Notes: generated by a model from the sequence alone, not told the origin. A stretch of 64,000 nt of DNA from Nocardia sp. BMG51109 (GCF_000526215.1 NZ_JAFQ01000004.1:8469895-8533894), one strand, 5' to 3'; shown: positions 9,127 through 17,490, counted from the stretch's first letter. Numbers and translations: made by a program.

Positions 9127-9654
9127 CTACCGTCCCGCGATCTCGCGCCGCGGACTTTCCGGAAAGTTCTCCTCGTCGAACAACACCCAGTGCTGCACGG
9201 CGATCTCGTACAGCCGCGAGGCGGCGTCGGGCATGGCGCCGAGCACACCGGCGGCATTCGGCCACCGAGCCGCGAACGCCCGCTTCTCGGCCTCGATCCC
9301 GGCGCCCGGCAGTTCCACCGCGCGTCCGGTGAACGAGAGCCCGCGCCCCGTCAGGCCGAGTTCGGCCGGCGGATCGTGCAGAATCGCCCCGCCGACCGCC
9401 GGGTTGCGACGGAGGTTCGCCGAGTGGATCCGATCGGTGCGCGAGATGAAGTGCAACCGATCCGGATCGAACGACGGCACATACCAGACCGTGCACACCA
9501 CCGGCGAACCATCCGCGCGGACCGTCGCCACTTGCATCAGCCCGCCGTCGCCGACGTAGTCCTCCACCAGCTCCCGCTCGCCCACAATCCGCACCCTAGC
9601 TCGTGGGGTGGTGCGGTCGAACGCCGAAGGCCGTCTCCGCACCGTCCCGCTCAT
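9127..9654 (-). CDS. PPOX/FMN- or F420-binding split-barrel oxidoreductase
   Basis: Pyridoxamine 5'-phosphate oxidase-like split beta-barrel protein, probably an F420- or flavin-dependent reductase acting in the cytoplasm. The core ATVRADGSPVVCTVWYVPSF is typical, followed by LHFISRTDRIHSANLRRNP, the cofactor-binding region. ATG 9654 overlaps the stop of the upstream SnoaL-like gene by four bases (ATGA), so translation is coupled. 175 residues. The substrate is unknown. The pair is divergent from a TetR gene that probably controls it. Confidence 0.82.
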   Translation of the reverse strand: MSGTVRRRPSAFDRTTPRARVRIVGERELVEDYVGDGGLMQVATVRADGSPVVCTVWYVPSFDPDRLHFISRTDRIHSANLRRNPAVGGAILHDPPAELGLTGRGLSFTGRAVELPGAGIEAEKRAFAARWPNAAGVLGAMPDAASRLYEIAVQHWVLFDEENFPESPRREIAGR

Positions 9655-10130
9655 CGGGTGCGTTCGCCCTCGGCGGCCAGTGCGGTGGCGAGATCGCCGA
9701 GCCGGCCGAAGGCGCGGGCGAAGCCGATGTGGTCGGCGTAGTCGCGCGATTCGACGATCACGCCCGCGCGCACCCGGACCACGAAGATGCACGGCAGCGC
9801 GAACGAGCCGCCGTCGGCCGTTCCGCGATAAGCGAATTCGACGATCACCACCTCCGGGTCCCTGGTCTCGTGCACGACGACGTCGTCCGGCCCGAACTCG
9901 GCCACGCCTCCGCCGCGGGCCGATTCGGCGAAGTGTTCCCACAGTTCGACCCGGGTGCGCAGCGGTGTATCGCCCAGCGGCGCGAACGGATGCCGGACGT
10001 CGGTCTCCTCGGCGTAGTAGCCGGCCAGCTCGTCCAGCAGCGCGGTCCGCTCCTCGTCGTCGAGCCCACCCACGACGAGGCGGCTCACACCGGCGGTGAC
10101 CGCGCGGATGACATCGGCGGGTGTGCTCAT
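9651..10130 (-). CDS. SnoaL/NTF2-like protein
   Basis: Small alpha+beta barrel protein of the SnoaL-like/NTF2 superfamily, 159 residues; members are polyketide cyclases, hydratases or ligand-binding proteins. Seen here: the family layout with LAGYYAEETDVRHPFAP near residue 40, a central beta-sheet VVIVEFAYRGTADGG and the closing VRAGVIVESRDYADHIGF. It is co-translated with the split-barrel oxidoreductase (four-base overlap) and divergent from a TetR regulator. The reaction cannot be told from sequence. Confidence 0.82.
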   Translation of the reverse strand: MSTPADVIRAVTAGVSRLVVGGLDDEERTALLDELAGYYAEETDVRHPFAPLGDTPLRTRVELWEHFAESARGGGVAEFGPDDVVVHETRDPEVVIVEFAYRGTADGGSFALPCIFVVRVRAGVIVESRDYADHIGFARAFGRLGDLATALAAEGERTR

Positions 10131-10154
10131 TCCACTCTCCTGAGCGAGGTCAAT

Positions 10155-10190
10155 ACTCCGGTTACTGTAGCGAAGTGCCGACTCCGGTTA
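10155..10190. promoter_or_regulatory. Direct-repeat operator between SnoaL operon and TetR gene
   Basis: ACTCCGGTTA occurs at 10155-10164 and again at 10181-10190, in the 99-base divergent gap. The 26-base centre-to-centre spacing (about 2.5 helical turns) fits a regulator binding site shared by both promoters, most simply the adjacent TetR protein. Confidence 0.5.
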
Positions 10191-10229
10191 AAGTGGTTTC
10201 GCCCCATCGCCCACGAGAGGACATTCCCG

Positions 10230-10781
10230 GTGCGACACGACGCGCGGCAGAACCGCGAGCGGATCCTCGCCGCCGCCGAATCGGTGTTCGGGGAACAGGG
10301 GGCGGCGGGGTCCACCGAGGAGGTCGCACGGCGGGCCGAAGTGGGCATCGCGACCGTGTTCCGGCATTTCCCGACGAAGGCCGATCTGCTCGAGGCCACG
10401 CTGCTGGCCCATTTCGCCGACCTCTCCGGCCGCGCCGAGAGCCTGTCCGCCGACCGCGATCCCTTCGACGCCCTGCGCGAGCTCATCCGGGTGATGATCG
10501 AACGCGGCGCCACCAAGCTCACGCTGGTCTCCTTACTGGGCACCGACGGCCAGGTGCCCCCGTCGGTCCGCACCGCCTCGCACAACCTACGCGGAACCGT
10601 CGACGCCGTGCTGGCGCGCGCCCGGGACGCCGGTGCCGTGCGGCCGGCGGTCACCGTCGACGAGATCTACCTCCTCATCCGAGGACTGTCCCAGATCACG
10701 GCCTCCGAACCCACGGATGCCGAAACACTCGGCCGCGCAATAGATATCGTCCTCGCCGGAATCCGCGCCGATAGCACGTAG
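10230..10781 (+). CDS. TetR-family transcriptional regulator
   Basis: DNA-binding repressor of 183 residues. The N-terminal helix-turn-helix is RERILAAAESVFGEQGAAG followed by VARRAEVGIATVFRHFPTK and ADLLEATL. The C-terminal ligand domain resembles the SbtR-like class (DPFDALRELIRVMIERGATK). GTG 10230 is preferred: GAGAGG lies about nine bases upstream and the protein then begins at the normal distance from the HTH. Divergent from the SnoaL/split-barrel operon, which is the likely target together with itself. Confidence 0.88.
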   Translation: MRHDARQNRERILAAAESVFGEQGAAGSTEEVARRAEVGIATVFRHFPTKADLLEATLLAHFADLSGRAESLSADRDPFDALRELIRVMIERGATKLTLVSLLGTDGQVPPSVRTASHNLRGTVDAVLARARDAGAVRPAVTVDEIYLLIRGLSQITASEPTDAETLGRAIDIVLAGIRADST

Positions 10782-10991
10782 CGTCCCGGCGCTCCTGCCG
10801 GCCAACTGCTGTCCGACATCATCTCGCGACGCTGCCACCGTGCGAAGCACCCGACACCGCTGTGCGACGTTCACGCGCTGCCCCGTACGAAATATACGGC
10901 GCCACGCTGTTCGGAAACGCGCGGTACCACCGCTATCTGAACGCGGCACCGCCACAGTTCGGCATAGGCGGCACCGCCGCGGTGGACTCGA

Positions 10992-11846
10992 CTACCTCAG
11001 GCCGAATCGGTCGGCGAATTCCGACATCTGGTCGCGCTGCTGATCGAGATCAGGGGCGGCGAAGTTCACCACCACCCGCGTGACGCCGTGCTCGGCCAGT
11101 TCCCCGACCTGTTCCGCGGAGAGATCGCTCGGACCCCAGCGCGTGTACTCCAGGGCGGCGGGGTCGCGGCCGGCCTCCGCGGCGGTCTTGCGGGCCAGCT
11201 CGAACTGCTCGTCGCGCTCCTGCTCGGTCAGCATTCCCCCGAGGAAGAACCCGTCGCCGCGCAGCCCGACGCGCCGCGCCGCCGCGCGACTGGATCCCCC
11301 GACGTGGATCGGAAGCTCGGTGACCCCGTGCGGTTTCGGATAGCTGCACAGCTTGTCGAAGTCGAAGAATTCGCCGTGGTGGTCGACGCCGGCCGGGCCG
11401 CCCGACCACAGCAGACGGAGCACGTCGATCGCCTCGTCGGCGCGGCGGCCGCGGGTCGCGAAGTCGACGCCCACCGCCTTCGCCTCGCCGGGCATGATGC
11501 CCAGCCCGACGGTCAGCAGCCGCATCCTGCCCTTGGACAGGACGTCCACCGTCGCAAGGCGTTTGGCCAAGACCACCGGATGCCGGTACGGCAGCAGCAG
11601 GACACCGGTGCCGAGCAGAATCCGATTCGTCGCCGCCGCAACGAAACTCAGGCAGTCCAGCGGATCGAGGTAGGGAAGCGTCGGGGGCAGTTCGCCGTTC
11701 CCGTTCTTCGCGCCGGGAGACAGCACGACGTGGTCCGGCACGTACAACGCCTCGAAACCACAGCTCTCCGCGTGCTCGGCGAACCCCGCCAGCCGGTCGG
11801 GATCGGTCCCGTCGACCGGCGTCGCGTAGTTGACGGCGAATTTCAC
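10992..11846 (-). CDS. LLM-class F420-dependent oxidoreductase
   Basis: Luciferase-like TIM-barrel oxidoreductase, probably using coenzyme F420. Visible landmarks: KFAVNYATP at the start, LYVPDHVVLSPG (about residue 40), ILLGTGVLLLPYRHPVVLAK (the conserved central strand) and LPIHVGGSSRAAARR. GTG 11846 is chosen because AGGAG lies six bases upstream; an ATG 15 bases earlier overlaps that site. 284 residues. It follows a MerR gene on the same strand after about 60 bases, so the two may be an operon. The substrate is unknown. Confidence 0.87.
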   Translation of the reverse strand: MKFAVNYATPVDGTDPDRLAGFAEHAESCGFEALYVPDHVVLSPGAKNGNGELPPTLPYLDPLDCLSFVAAATNRILLGTGVLLLPYRHPVVLAKRLATVDVLSKGRMRLLTVGLGIMPGEAKAVGVDFATRGRRADEAIDVLRLLWSGGPAGVDHHGEFFDFDKLCSYPKPHGVTELPIHVGGSSRAAARRVGLRGDGFFLGGMLTEQERDEQFELARKTAAEAGRDPAALEYTRWGPSDLSAEQVGELAEHGVTRVVVNFAAPDLDQQRDQMSEFADRFGLR

Positions 11847-11908
11847 GAAATCTCCTCGCATCGGCGCCGACGCACCCGCTACGGGCCGTCGAGCGACTTC
11901 GAATCGGG

Positions 11909-12298
11909 TCAGAACAGCTGGGTGAACTCACATTGCGGCGGCGCAGGCTCGGCCATCGCGTCCACCAGGCGATCGCTCAGATTCCGCCGCACGGCGGCGA
12001 GATTATCCATGGCCTCGTCGACCTCGGCCAGCTTGCGGCGCAAGGATTCGACCGATTCCGGGCATTCGTCACCGTTGCGATGCCCCGCACGCAAGCAGGT
12101 GACGAACGGGCGGGTGTCCTCCAGCCCGAACCCGAGTTCGAGCAGTGCGCGAATCTTGCGGACGATGTGCAACTCCTGCTCGTCGTACACCCGATAACCG
12201 TTGCCGGACCGCTCCGCCCGCAGCAACCCGTGCTGCTCGTAGTACCGCAATGTGCGGGCGCTCGTACCCGCGCGATCGGCCAGCTCCCCGATCAGCAT
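11909..12298 (-). CDS. MerR-family transcriptional regulator
   Basis: 129-residue regulator. The N-terminal winged helix is MLIGELADRAGTSARTLRYY followed by EQHGLLRAERSGNGYRVYDE, the textbook MerR DNA-binding sequence. A dimerisation coiled coil follows (SLRRKLAEVDEAMDNLAAVR). Cysteines occur in FVTCLRAGHRNGDECP and near the end (PPQCEF); this spacing resembles SoxR/redox-type or general small-molecule MerR proteins rather than a clear metal sensor. It lies directly upstream of the LLM oxidoreductase, a possible target. Confidence 0.88.
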   Translation of the reverse strand: MLIGELADRAGTSARTLRYYEQHGLLRAERSGNGYRVYDEQELHIVRKIRALLELGFGLEDTRPFVTCLRAGHRNGDECPESVESLRRKLAEVDEAMDNLAAVRRNLSDRLVDAMAEPAPPQCEFTQLF

Positions 12299-12656
12299 GC
12301 ATCTCTCCTCGCTCTGTCGCCGTCACGACGCTAAACCTTGACACCGGCGTGAAGGCAACAACGGATTCGCCAGTCACCGACGAGCCCGGTACCGATGGGG
12401 TGGTCACGCACCATGCCTGGCAAACCTCGGCATCGGTAGCCGACAGACGCACGGCATCGGTGGCCGATGACACGCACGGCACGGGCGAGCCGCGCGATGC
12501 CCCTGCCGCGCTCGGCATCCGCGTGCGCGACCTCGGCGAATCCGGCCACCGCGACCGGCATCCCCTGCTACGAGATGCCCGGCACCGACGGCCGACGCGA
12601 CGCTCCGCACCGGCAATCGACACGACGCTCCGCACCGGCCGCGGGCATAGACAGCA
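12299..12656. other. Intergenic stretch with degenerate short repeats, no gene
   Basis: No coding signal is convincing on either strand. Short repeats are visible: CGACGCTCCGCACCGGC occurs at 12598-12614 and 12623-12639, and GCACGGCATCGGT-type blocks recur around 12430-12480. It separates the MerR gene from the 3' end of a TetR gene. Confidence 0.5.
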
Positions 12657-13250
12657 TCAGCGCACCGCCGAACGGAGCCGGTCGAAGGCGGAAGCGACAG
12701 CGTCGGTCAGGCGGTGCGGATCGTTGTCGGCGGCGGTGCGCCCGGCGTAGAAGCATGCCAAGCCGAGTTCCGCTGCCAGGGAGGCTGTTTCGGACTCGGC
12801 TCCGGCCTCGACCAGCAGCGCGGTGATCTGGCCGACGTAGTGCCGCTGCTTGGCGAGGCTGCGGGCACGCAATTCCGGCTCACCGGCCACGAGGCGTTCG
12901 TGCGCGATATAGGCGTCGGGCCGTGCCACCAGATCCGAGACGAACCCGACCACCAGCGTCCGGACGACATCCAGCGCGGCGGGCAGACCGGCGCCGATCG
13001 GCTCGGGCGCCGCGGCGGCGAACCCGGACCAGTCGGGATGCCCGTCGCCGAAGACGACCTCCTGTTTGTCGCCGAAGTAGCGAAAGAACGTCGCCCGGCC
13101 GACCTCGGCGCGCGCGGCGATATCGGTGACCGTGACGGCACCGTAGCCGCGCTCGGCGAACAGCTCGTGCGCCGCCTCGACGATCGCCTGCCGCACCCGC
13201 CGCTGCTTGCGTTCGCGCAGGGAGGGCTCGGGGTGCTGCGGCCGACTCAC
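12657..13250 (-). CDS. TetR-family transcriptional regulator
   Basis: 197-residue repressor. The helix-turn-helix is seen in RRVRQAIVEAAHELFAERGY, then VTDIAARAEVGRATFFRYFG and DKQEVVFG; the FFRYFGDK motif is common in the MftR-type actinobacterial TetR group. The C-terminal domain contains AHERLVAGEPELRARSLAKQ. Divergent from a secreted SnoaL-like gene with a palindromic operator in the 77-base gap, so it probably represses that gene and the downstream epoxide hydrolase. Confidence 0.87.
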   Translation of the reverse strand: MSRPQHPEPSLRERKQRRVRQAIVEAAHELFAERGYGAVTVTDIAARAEVGRATFFRYFGDKQEVVFGDGHPDWSGFAAAAPEPIGAGLPAALDVVRTLVVGFVSDLVARPDAYIAHERLVAGEPELRARSLAKQRHYVGQITALLVEAGAESETASLAAELGLACFYAGRTAADNDPHRLTDAVASAFDRLRSAVR

Positions 13251-13285
13251 TCCGCCAGTCTAGCCAACCGATACCGGAACCCTTA

Positions 13286-13314
13286 TGATACTCAGTATCA
13301 GTAGATACTCAGTC
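13286..13314. promoter_or_regulatory. Palindromic operator of the divergent TetR/SnoaL pair
   Basis: TGATACT C AGTATCA at 13286-13300 is a perfect 7-base inverted repeat, and a half-site-like GATACTCAGT follows at 13304-13313. It lies between the TetR gene and the gene at 13328, about 28 bases before the latter's start, where it would block its promoter. Confidence 0.7.
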
Positions 13315-13327
13315 TCTTGGAGTTCCC

Positions 13328-13828
13328 ATGGGCATTCGCCTCACCGCCGTCCTGCTCGCCGTCCTCGTCGCCGCGGTGTCCCCCACAAATGCTGCGGCAC
13401 AAGACCATTCACCGGAACACGCCGCCGTCGACCGATCCCACCGCTTCCTGGATGCGTTGCGGCACAAGGACCTCCCGGCGATCGAAGGCATGCTCACCGA
13501 ATCGGCAACGCTGACGGTGCCGTTGTCGTTCGACGGCGGCCAGGCCCCCGCCGGCCGATTCGTCGGCCGCGACCAGGTTCTCGGATATGTCGGCGGCGTC
13601 TTCACCGCCATGGCCACCATCGAATTCACCGATGTGCGGATCAGCGTGACCGATGGCGGCCGAACGTCGTTCGTCCAGGCCAACGGCGACTTCACCACGG
13701 CCGACGCCCGCCCGTACCGCAACGTGTATCTCTTCCGCACCGAGTGGGATGGCGACCACCTGCTCGCCATCGAGGAATACGGCAATCCGGTCACCTACTG
13801 CCGGACGTTCGGCGGTCCGGGCTGCTGA
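13328..13828 (+). CDS. Secreted SnoaL/NTF2-like protein
   Basis: 166 residues with a clear Sec signal peptide (GIRLTAVLLAVLVAAVSPTN, cleavage after AAA about residue 24). The mature domain has the NTF2-like order: HRFLDALRHKDLPAIEGMLT helix, IEFTDVRISV and NVYLFRTEWDGDHLLAIEEY strands. Export of a SnoaL-like domain is less usual than the cytoplasmic form. A C-terminal Cys pair (TYCRTFGGPGC) may form a disulfide. Divergent from a TetR gene and 99 bases upstream of an epoxide hydrolase, so possibly one regulon. Function unknown. Confidence 0.78.
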   Translation: MGIRLTAVLLAVLVAAVSPTNAAAQDHSPEHAAVDRSHRFLDALRHKDLPAIEGMLTESATLTVPLSFDGGQAPAGRFVGRDQVLGYVGGVFTAMATIEFTDVRISVTDGGRTSFVQANGDFTTADARPYRNVYLFRTEWDGDHLLAIEEYGNPVTYCRTFGGPGC

Positions 13829-13927
13829 TCTCGTACACCGCCGGCCGGTGGCAAAGATGCTCGGCCACAGGCGGTTTGGTCGGCACAGACCTTCCCCGGC
13901 GAGTGGTGAGGCCGCGGATACCACACG

Positions 13928-15094
13928 GTGAGTAAGAATGCGTGGGTGCACGCATTCACCATCGCCACTGCCGAGGAGACGCTGATCGACCTGCGCGACC
14001 GGCTGGCACGCACGCGGTTTCGCGTCGACCTGCCGGACGAGGATTGGGAGCGGGGTACGCCGCAGCCTTGGCTGCGGCGGCTCGTCGAGCATTGGCTGCA
14101 CCGCTACGATTGGCGTCGCACCGAGGCCGAACTGAACGCCATACCCCAGGTCATCGGTACCTTCGCGGGGTTGAAGGTGCATGCCTTCGTGGCGCGCTCC
14201 CGGCACGAGCACGCCACACCGCTGTTGCTGTGCCACGGCTGGCCGGGCTCGGTGATGGAGTTCTTGGACTGCGTTCCCGCACTGACGGATCCGACCGCGT
14301 ACGGCGGGCGCGCCGAAGACGCCTTCCACGTGGTCTTGCCATCGATGCCCGGCTTCGCGCTGTCCGGACCGACCATCGCACCCGGCGTCGACGTTCCCGC
14401 CATCGCCGACTCCTTCGCCGTGCTGATGGGCGAACTCGGATATCCCCGATTCCTGGCCCAGGGCGGGGACTGGGGCGCCTTCGTCGTCCGGCAGCTGGGC
14501 CTCACCCGGCCCGACCGGCTACTGGGGGCGCACATCAACTTTCCTTGGGCCGTGGCACCGCCCGGGCTCGCCGATCCGCTGGCCGAAGCCACACCGCTGG
14601 AACGCGCTGCGCTCGAACACAATACGCGGGTCTATGGCGCCGACAACGGCTATTACCTCCAGCAGGCCACCCGCCCGCACAGCATCGGCCCGGCGTTGGA
14701 GGACTCCCCCGCCGGGCTCGCGGCCTGGCTGCTGGAGAAGTTCCACACCTGGTCCGATACCCGCGGGGGCCTGCCGTTCACGGTGGACCGGCTGCTGGAC
14801 AACACGATGTTGTACTGGCTCACCGGCACCGCCACGTCCGCCGCGAGGCTCTACGCGGAGTCGGAATGGTACGGCGCCGACGCCACGGTATGGGGCAGCA
14901 GGGTGGAAACTCCCACCGGCATCGCGCTCTATCCGCGGGAGAAGACCAGGGCGCCACGCCGATGGTGCGACCGTCAGTGGAACGTGATCCACTGGGCGGA
15001 GCAGCCGCGGGGCGGCCACTTCGCCGCCTTCGAACAGCCCGGCCTCTTCACCTCCGACCTCCGGGATTTCGCGCGGAAACTGGAATCTCCGTGA
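13928..15094 (+). CDS. Epoxide hydrolase, EHN family alpha/beta hydrolase
   Basis: Opens epoxides to diols. The N-terminal EHN domain contains IDLRDRLARTRFRVDLPDED and WLRRLVEHWLHRYDWR. The oxyanion motif is CHGWPGS (about residue 99), the nucleophile Asp lies in AQGGDWGAFV (about residue 178), and the C-terminal His is in PRGGHFAAFEQP (about residue 360). 388 residues, GTG start at 13928, normal for the family. Its stop codon overlaps the start of a 41-codon reading frame (GTGA at 15091), which in turn overlaps the next GNAT gene, suggesting a coupled trio. Confidence 0.9.
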   Translation: MSKNAWVHAFTIATAEETLIDLRDRLARTRFRVDLPDEDWERGTPQPWLRRLVEHWLHRYDWRRTEAELNAIPQVIGTFAGLKVHAFVARSRHEHATPLLLCHGWPGSVMEFLDCVPALTDPTAYGGRAEDAFHVVLPSMPGFALSGPTIAPGVDVPAIADSFAVLMGELGYPRFLAQGGDWGAFVVRQLGLTRPDRLLGAHINFPWAVAPPGLADPLAEATPLERAALEHNTRVYGADNGYYLQQATRPHSIGPALEDSPAGLAAWLLEKFHTWSDTRGGLPFTVDRLLDNTMLYWLTGTATSAARLYAESEWYGADATVWGSRVETPTGIALYPREKTRAPRRWCDRQWNVIHWAEQPRGGHFAAFEQPGLFTSDLRDFARKLESP

Positions 15095-15216
15095 GCTGCC
15101 GCCAGGCCCGGGCCATCGCAGCCGAGATCGCCGACCGTCCCCGGCCTGCGGAGGTCATCGCGGAGATCACTGTTCGGATCGAGTCACCGTCGTCCCACGA
15201 AAGTCGCCGCGAATGA
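15091..15216 (+). CDS. Small 41-residue protein coupled to both neighbours
   Basis: GTG 15091 overlaps the epoxide hydrolase stop (GTGA), and its TGA at 15214-15216 overlaps the ATG of the GNAT gene (ATGA). The peptide starts VSCRQARAIAAEIADRP and ends SSHESRRE. It is Ala/Glu/Arg-rich and likely helical, with no recognised domain. The exact fit between two genes by four-base overlaps is the main argument that it is translated; codon third positions are also mostly G/C. It could instead be a chance reading frame in a short spacer. Confidence 0.45.
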   Translation: MSCRQARAIAAEIADRPRPAEVIAEITVRIESPSSHESRRE

Positions 15217-15791
15217 CTACACCGCACGATCGCGCCCGACCACCGGATCTGCGCGCGCTGCCGCGGCTCGGAAATGCGCTCGCCGTCCTGCGCCCGTGGA
15301 CCGACGACGACCTGCCGGCCATCGCCGAAGCCGCCGCCGATCCCTACATACCGCTGATCACGACCGTCCCCGCCCGTTACACGCCCGAGCAAGGGGCTAC
15401 CTGGTTACAACGCCAATCCGACCAGGCGGCAGGGGGACGGGGATGCCCGCTCGCGATCGTCTCCGTGACATCCGCCGAGGTCGTCGGCATGGCCACCATC
15501 AACGCCATCGACTGGACCCACCGCCGAGGCAATATCGGGTACTGGGTCCTCGATCGCCACCGCGGCAACGGCTACGCCGAGGCCGCCGTCACCCTCCTCA
15601 TCGACCTCGCGGCAGAACTCGGACTCCTCCGGCTGCAAGCCCTCGTGGAGCCCGGTAACCACGCCTCCCAAGCCGTCTGCCACGCATGCGGATTCGTTCC
15701 GGAAGGCGTCCTCCGCGGTTACCAGCGCATCGGTGACACCCACCGCGACATGATCATGTTCGGCCTGGTCCTCCGCCCTCGGCCGGAGTAA
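15213..15791 (+). CDS. GNAT N-acetyltransferase, RimJ/RimL-like
   Basis: Acetyl-CoA-dependent N-acetyltransferase of 192 residues. The typical RimJ/RimL order is visible: LAVLRPWTDDDLPAIAEAAA, then GMATINAIDWTHRRGNIGYW, the acetyl-CoA loop LDRHRGNGYAEAAV (R-x-x-G-x-G/A type) and ASQAVCHACGFVPEGVLRGY. Such enzymes modify protein N-termini or small amines. It is last in the apparent operon with the epoxide hydrolase and the 41-residue frame. Confidence 0.87.
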   Translation: MTTPHDRARPPDLRALPRLGNALAVLRPWTDDDLPAIAEAAADPYIPLITTVPARYTPEQGATWLQRQSDQAAGGRGCPLAIVSVTSAEVVGMATINAIDWTHRRGNIGYWVLDRHRGNGYAEAAVTLLIDLAAELGLLRLQALVEPGNHASQAVCHACGFVPEGVLRGYQRIGDTHRDMIMFGLVLRPRPE

Positions 15792-15818
15792 CGTCCATCC
15801 GTCGGCACCCCGGCCCCG

Positions 15819-16337
15819 CTAGATGTATTCCGGCAACTCCTTGTCGCCGGAGACAGTTGCGGGACGATCGAGCGCCTTGGCGAGGTGAACGAGCTGATGG
15901 GCGCCCGCGGGCGTGCGCTCGATCTCGCGGTAGCCGAAACGTTCGCAGAGCCGGATATTGCTCCGGCTGTGCTCGCCCGTGAACAGCCTCATTTCCGCAA
16001 CCGACTCGGGGACAAGGAATTCGACGGCCCGCAGCAGAACCGAACCGAGACCGTTGCCCTGCCGGTCCGGCGCGACGACCAACCGCCCGACATGACTCAC
16101 GCGCCCCTCCACCCGCATCCGGACCGCGGCGACCAATCGTGCCCCGTCCCGGATTCCGTACGCCGTCACGTCAGGCGATGCCAACTCGTCCAGCAGGTCG
16201 CGCAACGTCTGCGTCAGCGGGGGCAGCAGCACGTCGTCGTGCACCTGCGCCTCGGTGATGTAGGCGGCCCGCTGCAAGGTGAGAATCTCCCCGGCGTCGG
16301 CTTTCTTCAGCGCGACGACGGTAGGTTTCGCGATCAC
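15819..16337 (-). CDS. GNAT N-acetyltransferase
   Basis: 172-residue acetyltransferase. The acetyl-CoA binding site is VGRLVVAPDRQGNGLGSVLL (residues about 84-103), preceded by RLVAAVRMRVEGR. The last strand/helix carries NIRLCERFGYREIERTPAGA. The start ATG is at 16337. The substrate is unknown. It is convergent with the RimJ/RimL-like gene, 27 bases away. Confidence 0.88.
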   Translation of the reverse strand: MIAKPTVVALKKADAGEILTLQRAAYITEAQVHDDVLLPPLTQTLRDLLDELASPDVTAYGIRDGARLVAAVRMRVEGRVSHVGRLVVAPDRQGNGLGSVLLRAVEFLVPESVAEMRLFTGEHSRSNIRLCERFGYREIERTPAGAHQLVHLAKALDRPATVSGDKELPEYI

Positions 16338-16378
16338 TCGTCCACCGTAACGCCCATAGTCCAGGGGTTTTCGCTCCC

Positions 16379-16825
16379 TTATGCCGGATTCGAGTAGATC
16401 CGGGTGGGCGTGATGAGAACCGCGGCGCGGCGTTCGTCGCGCATCACCCGGTCGTAGGTGGGCCAGTCGTCGTGCGTCCCGCCGGCCGCCATGAAGACGG
16501 CGCGCAACAGGAGCCGCAGCTGCTCGTCATCGACCTCGGGATGCGGATCGTCGGGCCCGATCAACTGGGCCGCACCTTCCACGGTGACCCACTGCCAACC
16601 GCTCCGGACGGTCACCGCGATGGCCGAATTCGCCCGCAGATGGGCGAGTTTCGCAGTGCCACCCCGCGCCACGAACCCCGCCGAGTCGAACCCGGTCAGC
16701 GGATGAGGCAGGACACCGGCATTGACGACGCTGGCTTGCGGCGAGCCGTCGGCCCGGATGGTGACAACGACGCAGAGCCCGTGCTCGGGCGCCGCCAGAT
16801 CTGCGAAGGTGGTCAGGTCGGTCAT
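16379..16825 (-). CDS. PPOX-class F420-dependent enzyme
   Basis: 148-residue split-barrel protein of the pyridoxamine-phosphate-oxidase-like class that in Mycobacteriales usually binds F420. Visible: LCVVVTIRADGSPQASVVNA (first strands), AHLRANSAIAVTVRSGWQWV (cofactor and dimer region) and the terminal RRAAVLITPTRIYSNPA, which is characteristic of this subfamily. ATG 16825 follows GGGGAGAA. A much longer in-frame reading upstream is not credible. Close downstream of a deazaflavin-dependent nitroreductase-family gene, also F420-type. Confidence 0.87.
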   Translation of the reverse strand: MTDLTTFADLAAPEHGLCVVVTIRADGSPQASVVNAGVLPHPLTGFDSAGFVARGGTAKLAHLRANSAIAVTVRSGWQWVTVEGAAQLIGPDDPHPEVDDEQLRLLLRAVFMAAGGTHDDWPTYDRVMRDERRAAVLITPTRIYSNPA

Positions 16826-16872
16826 GCTCACATTCTCCCCGCCGACTGGCTGTCCGTACCGGACGACACGAA

Positions 16873-17313
16873 TCAGCCGTCTTCCGGAGCCGGGCTCAAC
16901 AATACGAGCGGTATCTCCCGCTCGGTCCTGCGCTGGTACCGGGCATACCCCCGCCAAGCCGCAACGACCCGCGGCCACAATTCCGCGCGTTCGTCGGCGG
17001 TCGCCACGCGGGCAAGCATCGTCCGCACCGGACCGTTCCGCAGGGACACCTCCACTCGCGGGTTGTCCCGAAGATTCAGGAACCACGCCGGATGCACCGA
17101 ATCCCCCGCCCGCGAACCCACGACCACGATCGTCTCGCCGTCGACGACCGCGGCGAAAAGCATGACCGGACGTCGGCGCCCGGTTTTGCGCCCGACCGTC
17201 GTGAGTTCGAGCGTGGGCATCCCCAACAGCCGGGTGCCCACAAGCCCCTTCGTCAGACCGATCCCCGTGCGGTGCACCGCATTCTGAACCTTCAACCGAG
17301 TCTCACTGACCAT
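16873..17313 (-). CDS. Nitroreductase-family deazaflavin-dependent oxidoreductase (Ddn-like)
   Basis: 146-residue F420H2-dependent reductase of the Ddn/Rv3547 family. Diagnostic stretches: LGMPTLELTTVGRKTGRRRP (F420 phosphate contact region), VVGSRAGDSVHPAWFLNLRD and the NPRVEVSLRNG motif. These proteins lie at the membrane in mycobacteria and reduce quinones or nitro drugs. The gene is 47 bases upstream of the PPOX gene on the same strand, so two F420-type enzymes may be co-expressed. Confidence 0.9.
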   Translation of the reverse strand: MVSETRLKVQNAVHRTGIGLTKGLVGTRLLGMPTLELTTVGRKTGRRRPVMLFAAVVDGETIVVVGSRAGDSVHPAWFLNLRDNPRVEVSLRNGPVRTMLARVATADERAELWPRVVAAWRGYARYQRRTEREIPLVLLSPAPEDG

Positions 17314-17415
17314 CGGCGACCGGGAGCCCGCACCGCCACGGAGGGACTCCCTACCTCCTCACTCCGCATCCCCGCGCCCGCCCCCACCGGACGAACACCC
17401 GATCACACTGTCCAG

Positions 17416-17490
17416 CATCGCGGTGCGGTCGACAAGCCTCCATCGCAGTGCGGTCGACGAGCCTCCATCGCGGTGCGATCGACGAGCCTC
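17416..17490. repeat. Three tandem copies of a 25-base repeat
   Basis: The unit CATCGCGGTGCGGTCGACAA plus GCCTC occurs at 17416-17440, 17441-17465 and 17466-17490, with two or fewer changes between neighbours. It ends 23 bases before the stop codon of the alpha/beta hydrolase (17513). Confidence 0.85.

Noticed and set aside
12331-12561. 76-residue minus-strand frame in the repeat-rich gap
   Set aside because: It consists of repeat-derived sequence with no ribosome site.
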